Source: Sandaracinaceae bacterium
Lineage (GTDB): Bacteria; Myxococcota_A; Polyangia; Polyangiales; Sandaracinaceae
Direction of reading: 5' to 3'
DNA: 64,000 bases
Assembly (NCBI GenBank): GCA_020633195.1
Contig: JACKEC010000014.1
Location: 1,178,001-1,242,000 of the forward strand
The position numbers and the translations under genes were made by a program. Of this stretch, positions 54,218-62,883 are shown in pieces (within the stretch, counting starts at the first letter, position 1; each line of letters starts with the position of its first letter). The notes below the pieces were generated by a model. The model had not been told where the DNA came from, did not search any database, and saw only the letters and a program-made list of their open reading frames with translations.

Positions 54218-55096
54218 GTGGACCTGGGCGAGCATCAGCTCTTCCTGACGACCGTCGAGCGCGGGAGCATCACCGCCGCGGCCGACGAGCTCGGGATCTC
54301 GCGGCCGACGCTGAGCCGCAAGCTCGCTTCCTTGGAGCAGCGGCTGGGGCTGGCCCTGCTCCACCGGACGACGCGCAGGCTCTCGCTCACCCCGGCCGGG
54401 CGACGCCTCTACGAGGAGCTGCGACCCTTGCTCGACGAGGTCTCGCGCGTGGAGGCCGCGATCACCGAGGAGCGCGACGAGGTGTCGGGGCGCCTCCGGG
54501 TCTCGGCGCCGCCCGTGCTCGGACCCGAGCTGGGGCGCGTCCTGCTCGACTTGCAGCGGACCCACCCGCGCCTCGCGGTGGAGCTGGTCACCGACATCCG
54601 GTGGGCGGAGCTGCGCTCGGACGGGATCGACGTGGCCGTCCGCGCCGGTCGCATCCAGGACCGCGACCTGGTCCATCGCCGGCTCGGATCCGCCGACGTC
54701 AGCGCGCTCGCGTCGCCGGGCTACCTCGCCCGACACGGGACCCCGGCCACGGTCGAGGAGCTCGCGTCGCACCGCCTGCTCCGCGGCCACGCCGCCGACG
54801 GGTCCCCCCAGCGCTCGTGGCCGCTGCGCGATGGAGGTCGGCTCTCCGTCGACGGGGACTTCGTCTCCAACGACCAGCGCGTCCTCCTCGAGGCCGCCCT
54901 CGCCGACGGCGGCGTCGCGCTGCTCAGCGAGGTCAGCGGCGGGGAGGCGCTCGCCGACGGTCGCCTCGAGCGCGTGCTGCCCGCCGAGATCGGCGCGGAG
55001 CTGTTCCTGCACGCGGTCTTCGCGCGCCGCACGTTGCAGCCGGCGCGCCTCAAGGTGTTCGTCGACGCGCTCGTGACGTGGTTCGCGGACCGCTAG
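54218..55096 (+). CDS. LysR-family transcriptional regulator
   Basis: The protein has 292 residues from GTG 54218. The helix-turn-helix is LFLTTVERGSITAAADELGI SRPTLSRKLASLE and the wing LALLHRTTRRLSLTPAG; the effector domain covers about 90-290 (GRLRVSAPPVLGPELGRVLL, DGIDVAVRAGRIQDRDLVHR). This is the AaeR/DsdC-like subgroup often controlling a divergent gene, here DUF1304 with an 82-base gap between the start codons. The effector is unknown. Confidence 0.92.
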   Translation: MDLGEHQLFLTTVERGSITAAADELGISRPTLSRKLASLEQRLGLALLHRTTRRLSLTPAGRRLYEELRPLLDEVSRVEAAITEERDEVSGRLRVSAPPVLGPELGRVLLDLQRTHPRLAVELVTDIRWAELRSDGIDVAVRAGRIQDRDLVHRRLGSADVSALASPGYLARHGTPATVEELASHRLLRGHAADGSPQRSWPLRDGGRLSVDGDFVSNDQRVLLEAALADGGVALLSEVSGGEALADGRLERVLPAEIGAELFLHAVFARRTLQPARLKVFVDALVTWFADR

Positions 55097-55106
55097 ACCA
55101 CCCGCG

Positions 55107-55409
55107 TCAGGGCGCGTCGGGCGGGATGTGCATCCGGACGAGGCGCACCCCCGTCGGGGTGACCAAGAGCGTGTCCATGCAGGCGTCGTCGCCGCGCACC
55201 CAGCGGACCTGGATCCCGAGGACGGTGCGCGCGACGAGCCGCGCGTGCGCTTCGGCGAGGGGGATCGTGTGCGTGCCCACCCGGGTCTGTGGCGCCGCCT
55301 TCACCCGGAGCTCGAGGATCTCGGCGCCCGAAGCCAGGTCCTCGAAGAGCGCGTCGAGCGCGGCCTCGTCGAGCTCGGACGTCTCGAGGTCGGGGAGCGG
55401 CTCGGTCAC
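55107..55409 (-). CDS. Small kinase-linked hypothetical protein
   Basis: The protein has 100 residues from GTG 55409, which overlaps the kinase stop (GTGA). It has a helical acidic start (LDEAALDALFEDLASGAEIL) and a beta-rich body (VKAAPQTRVGTHTIPLAEAH, LVTPTGVRLVRMHI). One Cys occurs at DDACMDTL. No family recognised. The tight coupling to a Ser/Thr kinase suggests a partner or substrate. Confidence 0.6.
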   Translation of the reverse strand: MTEPLPDLETSELDEAALDALFEDLASGAEILELRVKAAPQTRVGTHTIPLAEAHARLVARTVLGIQVRWVRGDDACMDTLLVTPTGVRLVRMHIPPDAP

Positions 55410-56509
55410 GAGCCGGTGAAGAACGAGTCCGGATCGAGCGGCTCGGCGCCCATGTCGAGCACGTCTCCGCCCGCGGCTTGCTGGCTGAACTGGGCGAGCT
55501 CGTGGGCGAGCAGCTCGGCGACCGCGGCGGGGACGGCCGGCTGCTCCTGCTTCTGGGTGGCGATGTGCAGCCCGACGAGGAGCGCCACGTCGCGCGCGCT
55601 GACGCCCGCGTCGATGCGCCGGATCATCACCTCGAGCCGCGCCGCGCACTCCGCCGCGCTCGCGACCCGCTGGCGCGGATCGGGAGCCAGGATGGCGTCG
55701 AGCAGCTCCTCGAGGTCGGGGGTGACGCGTCGGTTGAAGGTCCGGGCCTTGGGCACGTCGCAGCGAGCCACCGCCTGCACGGTCTCGGCGTCGCTCGCGC
55801 CCTGGAAGAGGCGGCGACCGCACAGCATCTCCCAGAGCACGATGCCGATCGCGAACAGGTCGATCTGCGGGGTGCTCGGCTGCTGCTGGATGATCTCGGG
55901 CGCGAGGTAGCCGAGCTTGCCCCCGAGCATGCCGTCGCCGAGGTGGGTCGAGTGCACGCTCGCGTCGGCGAGGCCGAAGTCGGCGAGCTTCACGTCGCCG
56001 TTGCGCGCGAGCAGCAGGTTGTGAGGGGACACGTCGCGGTGGATGATGCCCATCGGCTCGCCCTCCGCGTCGGTGGCGGTGTGCGCGTACTCGAGGGCCT
56101 TCGCGAGCTGCCACGCGATGTGCAGCGCGCTCGGCACCGGCATGCCGGCGCCGCGCTCGTGGGCCTTGTCGAGGAGGCCCTTGAGCGAGCACCCGTCGAC
56201 GAGCTCCATGATCATGATGTAGGTGCCGCCGACGTGGCGCGCGTCGTAGACGCGAACGATGTTCGGGTGCCGCAGCGCCATGCCCAGGCGCGCCTCGTCC
56301 TCGAACATCGCGCGGTAGACCTCTTGCGAGGCGAGCTCGGGGAGGACGCGCTTGATCGCGACCGGGTGCGACCCGCCGTCGTGGAAGTGCGCTTTGCCCT
56401 TCCACACTTCGGCCATACCTCCGGAGGCCAACCTCGCGGTCGGCTCATAGCGCGTGGGCGCCATGCGGAGCCGTTGGGTCAGGCGCGGCTTCACCCGAGA
56501 GCCGTCCAT
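55406..56509 (-). CDS. Ser/Thr protein kinase (Hanks type)
   Basis: The protein has 367 residues from ATG 56509; TTG 56545 and ATG 56464 are other starts. Motifs: glycine loop LASGGMAEVWKG, Lys in HPVAIKRVLPE, HRDVSPHNLLLARNGD, ADFGLADASV with the DFG, and LGYLAPEII; the Glu helix is MFEDEARLGMAL. All catalytic residues are present. The C-terminal 90 residues are helical (VSARDVALLVGLHIATQKQE) without a transmembrane segment, so it is cytoplasmic, typical of the many kinases of myxobacteria. It partners with the 100-residue protein downstream. Confidence 0.93.
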   Translation of the reverse strand: MDGSRVKPRLTQRLRMAPTRYEPTARLASGGMAEVWKGKAHFHDGGSHPVAIKRVLPELASQEVYRAMFEDEARLGMALRHPNIVRVYDARHVGGTYIMIMELVDGCSLKGLLDKAHERGAGMPVPSALHIAWQLAKALEYAHTATDAEGEPMGIIHRDVSPHNLLLARNGDVKLADFGLADASVHSTHLGDGMLGGKLGYLAPEIIQQQPSTPQIDLFAIGIVLWEMLCGRRLFQGASDAETVQAVARCDVPKARTFNRRVTPDLEELLDAILAPDPRQRVASAAECAARLEVMIRRIDAGVSARDVALLVGLHIATQKQEQPAVPAAVAELLAHELAQFSQQAAGGDVLDMGAEPLDPDSFFTGS

Positions 56510-56541
56510 GCCAGGGAGCGTGTCGCCGCCCGCCGTGCCCG

Positions 56542-58290
56542 TCAATGGCGTTCGAGGGCCCGATACGCGACTTCACAGTGGCGAACGGCGTTCGCGAGGG
56601 CGGCGCTCCGCACCGTCCGGTGCCCGACGACGATCGGCTCGCCGTCGTCCTCGGGGGCCTCGAACGCGGCGCGGGTCGCCTCACCGGCGCGCACGCACGC
56701 GTCGAACGCGGACCGATCGGGGGGCGGCGGCAGCCGCGGGTAGTCGGCGCGCAGGGCGACGTCGTGGCGGGACCGATACGTCGGAGCGGCGAGCACCGCG
56801 AGCGCGTACCGGAGCAGGTCCCCCGGCGCGACTTCGAAGCCCGCCCACGCTCGGACGCGATCCCCATCGAGGTTCGGGGTCCCGTCCGGGCGATGGGTCG
56901 GGAACGCCCGCGTCCGACAGCTCGAGCGCGACGACAGGAAGCAGTTGTCCACCGCGCGCGACGACGCCCCGAAGTGCGCCCACGGGCGCTCGCCGCGGTC
57001 CTTGCGCACGGTGAGGAGCGCGAGCTCGGAGCGATCCATCGCGGCGAGCAGGTCCGGGCGCGACCGGTGGCAGATCTTCGGGGCGACGCAGACCCAGCGG
57101 TCGTCGAAGGGGCGATACGCGACGGGGCGCACCACGGGGTCCGAGCCGGCCAGCGCCGAGGCCAGGGCCTCGCGCGCGGCTTCGGGATCGTAGTGACGGC
57201 TCGGCTCGTCGGCGCGGCCCGGCCACGCCCGCGGCTCGCCCCGCGCGAAGGCCGCGAGCCGCTCGAGCAGCCCCTCGCGATCCGCGTCCACGCAGAACGC
57301 GTCCCGGTTGGTCTGCAGGCCCTCTCGGTGGAACGGCATCAGCTCGGGCAGCGAGGGCCACGTCGCGTACGCGGGGTGGGTGACCACCGTCGGGACGAAG
57401 CGCACCGCGGGCCGCGCCCGGGCGAGGGTCGTGTGCTCGAGCTCGTCGCGCGCGAGCCGGCCGAGCTTCTCCACGCGCGAGCCGCGGAGCGCGGCGTAGC
57501 GCACCACCGCGTCGGTCGACTCGTCGTGCCCGGGCGGCCGCACCGCGATGGTGATCACCGCGCCGGGCCGCACCCCGAACACGTTCTCGTCGCGCTCCGA
57601 ACCCTCGAGACGGTTGGCTCGCGCGATCAGCGCCGAGCCGCCCAGGTCCACGAGCTCGATGGTCGCGAACCAGCGCATCAAGCGCGCCCGCAGGCCCCGG
57701 TGCACGGGGCCGTCGAGGAAGCTCGAGTTGGTCACGAGCGCCATCGCGCCCCCCTCGGGACGGCGGAGCTGCTCGCAGGACCACCGCAGGAAGCGGACGT
57801 AGTCGTCGGAGAGCACCCCCACCTTGCGCTCGCGGAGCGGCGCCCCGTCGGCGTCGCGCTTGAAGTCGTCGAGGAGGCCGTCGGTGTAGGCGGCGCCCGC
57901 GTTGGCGGTGCGCCCGGCCCACGGCGGGTTGCCGATCACCACGAGGGGCCCCGCCTCGACGAGCGGCGCGGCGAGCGTGTTGCCGTGGCGCAGATCGAGC
58001 GACCACCCCGCGGCGCGCGCCCGGGGCTCGAGGATCGCGGAGGCGTCGTCGAGGGCCTCCGCGTCGAGGTCCACGCCCACCGCCCGGCGCGGGCGATGCG
58101 ACTCGAGGCACGCGGCGAGGAACACCCCGGGGCCGCACGCGGGATCGACGAGGGTGCCCGGCGCGTCGGCGACGCGGCGCGCCATGAACCGAGCGACCTC
58201 GGTGGGCGTGTGCACCACGCCGCGAGCCCGACGCACCGCGTCCGGGAGCCGCGCGACCCGCCGCGTGGCGGCCGACGCGAGCGCGTCCAT
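56542..58290 (-). CDS. Stand-alone N6-adenine DNA methyltransferase
   Basis: The protein has 582 residues. ATG 58290 has AGGAAG 6 bases before it; longer frames from 58356 overlap the divergent gene start. GVVHTPTEVARFMARRV is the entry motif, DPACGPGVFLAACLES the SAM motif I and VIGNPPWAGRTA the catalytic NPPW of gamma-type adenine methylases. The C-terminal half (VVRPVAYRPFDDRWVCVAPK, HFGASSRAVDNCFLSSRSS) resembles the specificity/C-terminal part of type ISP restriction-modification enzymes. No nuclease or helicase domain is present and no restriction gene is adjacent, so it may be an orphan or truncated methylase. Confidence 0.85.
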   Translation of the reverse strand: MDALASAATRRVARLPDAVRRARGVVHTPTEVARFMARRVADAPGTLVDPACGPGVFLAACLESHRPRRAVGVDLDAEALDDASAILEPRARAAGWSLDLRHGNTLAAPLVEAGPLVVIGNPPWAGRTANAGAAYTDGLLDDFKRDADGAPLRERKVGVLSDDYVRFLRWSCEQLRRPEGGAMALVTNSSFLDGPVHRGLRARLMRWFATIELVDLGGSALIARANRLEGSERDENVFGVRPGAVITIAVRPPGHDESTDAVVRYAALRGSRVEKLGRLARDELEHTTLARARPAVRFVPTVVTHPAYATWPSLPELMPFHREGLQTNRDAFCVDADREGLLERLAAFARGEPRAWPGRADEPSRHYDPEAAREALASALAGSDPVVRPVAYRPFDDRWVCVAPKICHRSRPDLLAAMDRSELALLTVRKDRGERPWAHFGASSRAVDNCFLSSRSSCRTRAFPTHRPDGTPNLDGDRVRAWAGFEVAPGDLLRYALAVLAAPTYRSRHDVALRADYPRLPPPPDRSAFDACVRAGEATRAAFEAPEDDGEPIVVGHRTVRSAALANAVRHCEVAYRALERH

Positions 58291-58331
58291 CGGCTCTTCC
58301 TCGTGCTCGGGCACTCCCTCATACTCCGCGC

Positions 58332-59558
58332 GTGACGCCGTCCACCGGGGGGCCACCTCTACGACGAGCGCCCCAGGTCCCGCAAGCGAGCGCCGCCGCG
58401 CGCCTCGCGCAGGTGGCGACGCTGCTCGACGCCGTGGGCGACATCCTCCACGACCGCGCGGCCACCCCGACGCCGCCCTCGTGGTCCGAGGAGCGCGGCT
58501 GGACGGCGTTCCTCCGGGGCCTCGACGACGCGACGCTCGAGGTCTGCGAGGCGCGCGGGCCCGAGCACGTGCTCGCCGACCGCGCCGACGCGCCGCCGTC
58601 GCTCCGCGCGCTCGCCGAGGAGGCCCGCTCGGTCGCCGCGCTGCGCGCGCTCGCGCCCGCGACGGGCGCGGCGGTGGCGAAGGCGAGCCCGAAGAAGCGG
58701 GATCAGATCGAGGCCCTCGCCGCGCTCGCGCCGCGGGGCGCGCGCCGCGTGGTGGACTTCGGCGCGGGGCGCGGGCACCTGACGCGGCGGCTCGCGGCGG
58801 AGCTCGGGGTCGACGCCGTCGGCTTCGAGCGACGCGAGGCGGTGGTGCGCGCAGCGCGGGCCATCGCGCCCGATCCGCGCGTCGCCTTCGAGGCCCGCGA
58901 GCTCGACGCGGACGTCGACGTCGACGGCGGCGACCTGCTCGTCGGCCTCCACGCCTGCGGGGCGCTCGGCGATCTGCTGATCGAGGCGGCCGCGACGACG
59001 GGCGCGGCGGTGCTCCTCGTGCCGTGCTGCCCGCAGAAGATCCCGGGCGAGGTCCGAGCGCCGCTCTCGGCCGCCGGCCGCGAACTCTCGCGCGAGGTCC
59101 TCGGGCTCGCCAACCTCGCCCACGCGACGGAGGCGGGCACCTCGGTCCGAGAGGCCGCGCGCCGGCGCCTGGCGCGGCACGGGCTGAGGCTCCTCCTGGC
59201 CGAGGCCGGCGTCGAGACCCGCCCCGGCGAGGAGTCGCTCGGCATCAACCGCAAGCAGTTCCGGCGCTCGCTGGCCGAGGTCGCGGCGCGCGGCTTCGGC
59301 GCCCGCGGGCTGCCGCTGCCGACAGAGGACGCGATCCGCCGCGCCGAGGCGAGGGCGGCCGAGGAGCAGGCCCTCATGCGTCGCTTCGCGCTGCCGCGGA
59401 CGATGCTCGCGCGGCCGCTCGAGATGGCGGTGGTGCTCGACCGCGCGGCCGCCCTCGAGGCGGGGCGTGGGCCGGCGCCCGAGGTGCTCGTGGCGTTCCC
59501 CGCGTCGGTCTCGCCGCGCAACCTCGTGATCCGGCGCGCCTGCGATCAGGGCCGGTAG
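58332..59558 (+). CDS. METTL25-like methyltransferase
   Basis: The protein has 408 residues from GTG 58332. Motif KASPKKRDQIEALAALA leads into the SAM-binding RRVVDFGAGRGHLTRRLA, followed by DGGDLLVGLHACGALGDLLI and AVLLVPCCPQKIPGEVRAPL. This order matches the RRNAD1/METTL25 (Methyltransf_32) family; eukaryotic METTL25-type enzymes have been linked to RNA or protein methylation. The Cys pair in PCCPQK is conserved in the family. Divergent to the DNA methylase with a 41-base gap. Confidence 0.85.
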   Translation: MTPSTGGPPLRRAPQVPQASAAARLAQVATLLDAVGDILHDRAATPTPPSWSEERGWTAFLRGLDDATLEVCEARGPEHVLADRADAPPSLRALAEEARSVAALRALAPATGAAVAKASPKKRDQIEALAALAPRGARRVVDFGAGRGHLTRRLAAELGVDAVGFERREAVVRAARAIAPDPRVAFEARELDADVDVDGGDLLVGLHACGALGDLLIEAAATTGAAVLLVPCCPQKIPGEVRAPLSAAGRELSREVLGLANLAHATEAGTSVREAARRRLARHGLRLLLAEAGVETRPGEESLGINRKQFRRSLAEVAARGFGARGLPLPTEDAIRRAEARAAEEQALMRRFALPRTMLARPLEMAVVLDRAAALEAGRGPAPEVLVAFPASVSPRNLVIRRACDQGR

Positions 59559-60058
59559 GCGCGCAGGGGCTCGCGGAGCAGGAGCCCCCAGGTCGCGTCG
59601 AAGGGGTGCACCGCGCGCACCGGGGCGCCGTCGCGGACGACCCGGCCGCCGCCGTTCGCCCACCGAAAGATGCCGCCCTCGAGGTTGTAGACGTCGGCGA
59701 GGCCGTGGCGGCGGAGGACGTCCGCGACGCTCGCGCTGCGCCACCCGACCGAGCAGTAGACGACCACGCGCGCGCCCGCCGGGGGCCGAATCCGCGAGAG
59801 GTCCGGCGCGTCGGGGTCGACCCGCACGGCGCCCTCGAGGTGGCTGACGCGGAACTCGTCGGCCGCGCGCGCGTCGAGGAGCACGACCGGCCGCGGCTCG
59901 CGGAGCCAGCGCTGGAGCGTCGCGCCGTCGATCCACGAGACCTCGGGGAAGCGCGCCTCGATCGCCGGCCGCAGCGCCGCGATGCCGTCCTGCGCGCGCG
60001 CCGCGGGCGCCCACGAGAGCAGGATCCACGCGATCACCCACGCCGGAGCGGTCCTCAC
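59546..60058 (-). CDS. Exported rhodanese-domain protein
   Basis: The protein has 170 residues from GTG 60058; the antisense extension to 62749 is not real. The signal peptide ends AARAQDG. The rhodanese domain has EPRPVVLLDARAADEFRVSH and the active loop VVVYCSVGWRSASVADVLRR, with Cys as the persulfide carrier, then NLEGGIFRWANGGG. It should bind or move sulfane sulfur in the periplasm. The last 25 residues are unlike rhodaneses. Convergent overlap with the methyltransferase by 13 bases. Confidence 0.85.
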   Translation of the reverse strand: MRTAPAWVIAWILLSWAPAARAQDGIAALRPAIEARFPEVSWIDGATLQRWLREPRPVVLLDARAADEFRVSHLEGAVRVDPDAPDLSRIRPPAGARVVVYCSVGWRSASVADVLRRHGLADVYNLEGGIFRWANGGGRVVRDGAPVRAVHPFDATWGLLLREPLRAYRP

Positions 60059-60112
60059 GGCCCGATCATGGCAGCCCTTGTGGGGATCGCACGCGGGCGC
60101 CAGGATTCGCGT

Positions 60113-62881
60113 GTGCCGAAACGCCTCGACCGCCGCGCGATCCTCGCCGTCACGACGCTGACGGCCCTGGTCGTGGGGGTCTTCGCGCTGCCGGCGCTCG
60201 CGCACCTGTGGGTCGACCTCGCCTGGTTCGAGGAGCTCGGTCACCCCGACGTCCTGCTCACGCCTCTCTACGCGAAGCTCGGCCTCGGCCTCGTGACCGG
60301 CCTCGTCGCGTTCGCGCTCCTCGGCGGCAACGCGATCCTCGCCGTGCGCCTGGCCGCGAAGGCGCCACCGCCGAGCCCCATCCACCTCGGCGACGGGCAG
60401 ATGCTCGAGCTCGATCTGCGCAAGGCCATCGGCCGGCTCGTGGTGCCGCTCACCGCCGCCATCGCGATCGTGTTCGCGCTCGTCGGCGCGGGGCGCTGGC
60501 AAGAGTGGCTGCTGCTCCGCAACGGCCGCGCGTTCGGCGAGCTCGACCCGGTCTTCCACCGCGACGTCGGCTTCTACGTCTTCACCCTGCCCTTCCTCGA
60601 CCACGTCTTCTGGGCGAGCCTCACCGCGCTGGCGCTCGCGCTCGCGATCGCCTTCGGCGTGCACCTCGGGAGCGGCTCGGTCCGCGCGAGCGGCACCCTG
60701 CGCGCGGCGCGCACCCAGCTCAGCGTCCTCGGCGCGCTCGTGTTCCTCGTGCTCGCGTACGGCGCCTGGCTCGCGGGCGCGCACCTCGTCATCTCGCAGG
60801 AGGGCCTCGTCGCCGGCGCCGGGTACACCGACGTGCACGCGCGGCTCCCCGCCATCCACGCGCACGTCGCGATCGCGGTGGTCGGCGCGGTGATGCTGCT
60901 GGTGAGCGCGTCCCGCAAGCGGCTCGTCCTCGTCTACGCGCCGATCGCGCTCTACGTCGCCGTGTTCCTGCTCGGCCGGCTCCTCTACCCGCAGATCATC
61001 CAGTCCTACGTGGTCGAGCCCAACGAGCTCGAGCGCGAGCGGACCTACCTCGAGCACGAGATCGCGGCGACGCGGTCCGCGTTCGCGCTCGACGCGATGG
61101 GCGAGCGAGAGCTCAGCGGCGACCTCGCGCTGAGCTGGCAGGACGTCGAGGCGAACCGCGCCACCATCGACAACGTGCGGCTCTGGGATCACCAGCCGCT
61201 GCTCGACACGTTCGGCCAGATCCAGGAGATCCGGACCTACTACGACTTCGTCAGCGTCGACAACGACCGTTACGTCATCGACGGGCACCTGCGGCAGACG
61301 ATGCTCAGCCCGCGCGAGCTCTCGCCGGACAGCCTCCCCAACCGGACCTGGATCAACGAGCACCTCACCTTCACCCACGGCTACGGGCTCACGCTCGGCC
61401 CGGTGAACGAGGCCGACGACGAGGGGCTCCCCGTCCTGTTCGTGCAGGACATCCCGCCCGCCTCGACGGTCGACGGGCTCGACGTGTCGCGGCCGCAGAT
61501 CTACTTCGGCGAGCTCGGCGCGAGCTACGTGTTCGTCGGCAGCGACAACCGCGAGTTCGATCACCCCGCGGCGCAGGGCAACGTCTACGAGAGCTACGCC
61601 GGCCGCGCCGGCATCGACGTCGGGGGCACCGCGTTCCGCGCCGCGCTCGCGCTCGAGACCGGCGACGCGCAGGTCCTGCTGTCCGACGACCTGAGCGACG
61701 AGAGCCGCGTCCTCTTGCACCGCCGCGTGGCCGACCGCGTGCGACGGCTCGCGCCCTTCCTGCAGCTCGACGACGACCCCTACCTCGTGGTGCGCGACGA
61801 CGGGACGCTCGTCTGGGTGGTCGACGCCTACACCGTCACCGACCGCTTCCCCTACTCGCGCGCGACCTCCGACGGCGTCTCCTACGTGCGCAACTCGGTG
61901 AAGGCCATCGTCGACGCCTACGACGGGAGCGTGCGCTTCTACGTCGCCGACGCCGACGACCCGATCCTCGCCACCTGGAGCGCGATCTTCGAAGGCCTCT
62001 TCGAGCCGCTCGACCGCATGCCCGAGGACGTGCGGCGCCACCTCCGCTACCCGATCGACATCTTCGCCCTGCAAGCGCAGATGCTCTCCGTCTTCCACAT
62101 GAACGAGCCCGCGCTGCTCTACAACCGCGAGGACCAGTGGGAGATCCCGGCGCTCACCCGGTCGGGCACGCGCACGGTGATGACGCCCTACTACACGGTG
62201 ATGCGGCTGCCGGGCGAGCAGGAGCCCGAGTTCATCCTGATGCTGCCGTTCACCCCGGCGCGGAAGGACAACCTCGCGGCGTGGATGGTCGCGCGCAGCG
62301 ACGACGGGCACCTCGGCGAGCTGCTCGTGTACCGCTTCCCGAACGACCGGCTGGTGTACGGCCCGCAGCAGGTGCTGAACCGGATCAACCAGGAGGCGGA
62401 CATCTCGCAGCAGCTCTCGCTGTGGGATCAGCGCGGCTCGCAGGCGGACTTCGGGCGGCTGCTCGTGATCCCGATCGAGGAGTCGCTGATCTACGTGCTG
62501 CCGCTCTACCTGCGCTCCTCGGGCGGGCGCATCCCGCAGCTCAAGCGCGTGATCGTCGTCTACGAGAACCAGATCGCGATGGCCGAGACCCTGTCCGCCG
62601 CGATCGCGGAGGCGTTCGGTCGCGCCGAGCACGCCCCCGCCCAGGCCGAGCCGGGCGAGAGCGAGCCAGTGGCAGTGACCGCGTCGGACGGAGGCGAGGA
62701 GCCCGAGGAGCCGCCCTCCGACGACGCGCGCGTGATCGCGCTGCGCCACTTCGAGCAGGCGGTGGCCGCGCAGCGCCGCGGCGACTGGAGCACGTACGGC
62801 GAGGAGCTCCGAGCGCTCGAGGCGACGCTGCGCGACCTCCAGCCCGAGGCGACGCCCGCACCGCAGGTAACGGAGGAGTAG
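60113..62881 (+). CDS. UPF0182 family membrane protein
   Basis: The protein has 922 residues from GTG 60113, with AGGA 6 bases upstream; ATG 60068 is an alternative. About seven helices fill the first 310 residues (LTALVVGVFALPALAHLWVD, LAWFEELGH, FWASLTALALALAIAFGVHL, LYVAVFLLGRLLYPQIIQSY), followed by a large soluble region of 550 residues (QSYVVEPNELERERTYLEHE, NRTWINEHLTFTHGYGLTLG, DRMPEDVRRHLRYPIDIFAL). This architecture and these motifs define UPF0182/COG1615, of unknown function. The C-terminus adds an acidic Pro-rich tail and a short helix. Confidence 0.93.
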   Translation: MPKRLDRRAILAVTTLTALVVGVFALPALAHLWVDLAWFEELGHPDVLLTPLYAKLGLGLVTGLVAFALLGGNAILAVRLAAKAPPPSPIHLGDGQMLELDLRKAIGRLVVPLTAAIAIVFALVGAGRWQEWLLLRNGRAFGELDPVFHRDVGFYVFTLPFLDHVFWASLTALALALAIAFGVHLGSGSVRASGTLRAARTQLSVLGALVFLVLAYGAWLAGAHLVISQEGLVAGAGYTDVHARLPAIHAHVAIAVVGAVMLLVSASRKRLVLVYAPIALYVAVFLLGRLLYPQIIQSYVVEPNELERERTYLEHEIAATRSAFALDAMGERELSGDLALSWQDVEANRATIDNVRLWDHQPLLDTFGQIQEIRTYYDFVSVDNDRYVIDGHLRQTMLSPRELSPDSLPNRTWINEHLTFTHGYGLTLGPVNEADDEGLPVLFVQDIPPASTVDGLDVSRPQIYFGELGASYVFVGSDNREFDHPAAQGNVYESYAGRAGIDVGGTAFRAALALETGDAQVLLSDDLSDESRVLLHRRVADRVRRLAPFLQLDDDPYLVVRDDGTLVWVVDAYTVTDRFPYSRATSDGVSYVRNSVKAIVDAYDGSVRFYVADADDPILATWSAIFEGLFEPLDRMPEDVRRHLRYPIDIFALQAQMLSVFHMNEPALLYNREDQWEIPALTRSGTRTVMTPYYTVMRLPGEQEPEFILMLPFTPARKDNLAAWMVARSDDGHLGELLVYRFPNDRLVYGPQQVLNRINQEADISQQLSLWDQRGSQADFGRLLVIPIEESLIYVLPLYLRSSGGRIPQLKRVIVVYENQIAMAETLSAAIAEAFGRAEHAPAQAEPGESEPVAVTASDGGEEPEEPPSDDARVIALRHFEQAVAAQRRGDWSTYGEELRALEATLRDLQPEATPAPQVTEE

Positions 62882-62883
62882 GC

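Noticed and set aside
56545..58335. 596-codon plus frame opposite the DNA methylase
   Set aside because: Arg/His/Val shadow of a gene with clear methylase motifs on the minus strand.
59546..62749. 1,067-codon minus frame including rhodanese
   Set aside because: Only the last 170 codons from GTG 60058 are real; the rest is antisense of the UPF0182 gene.
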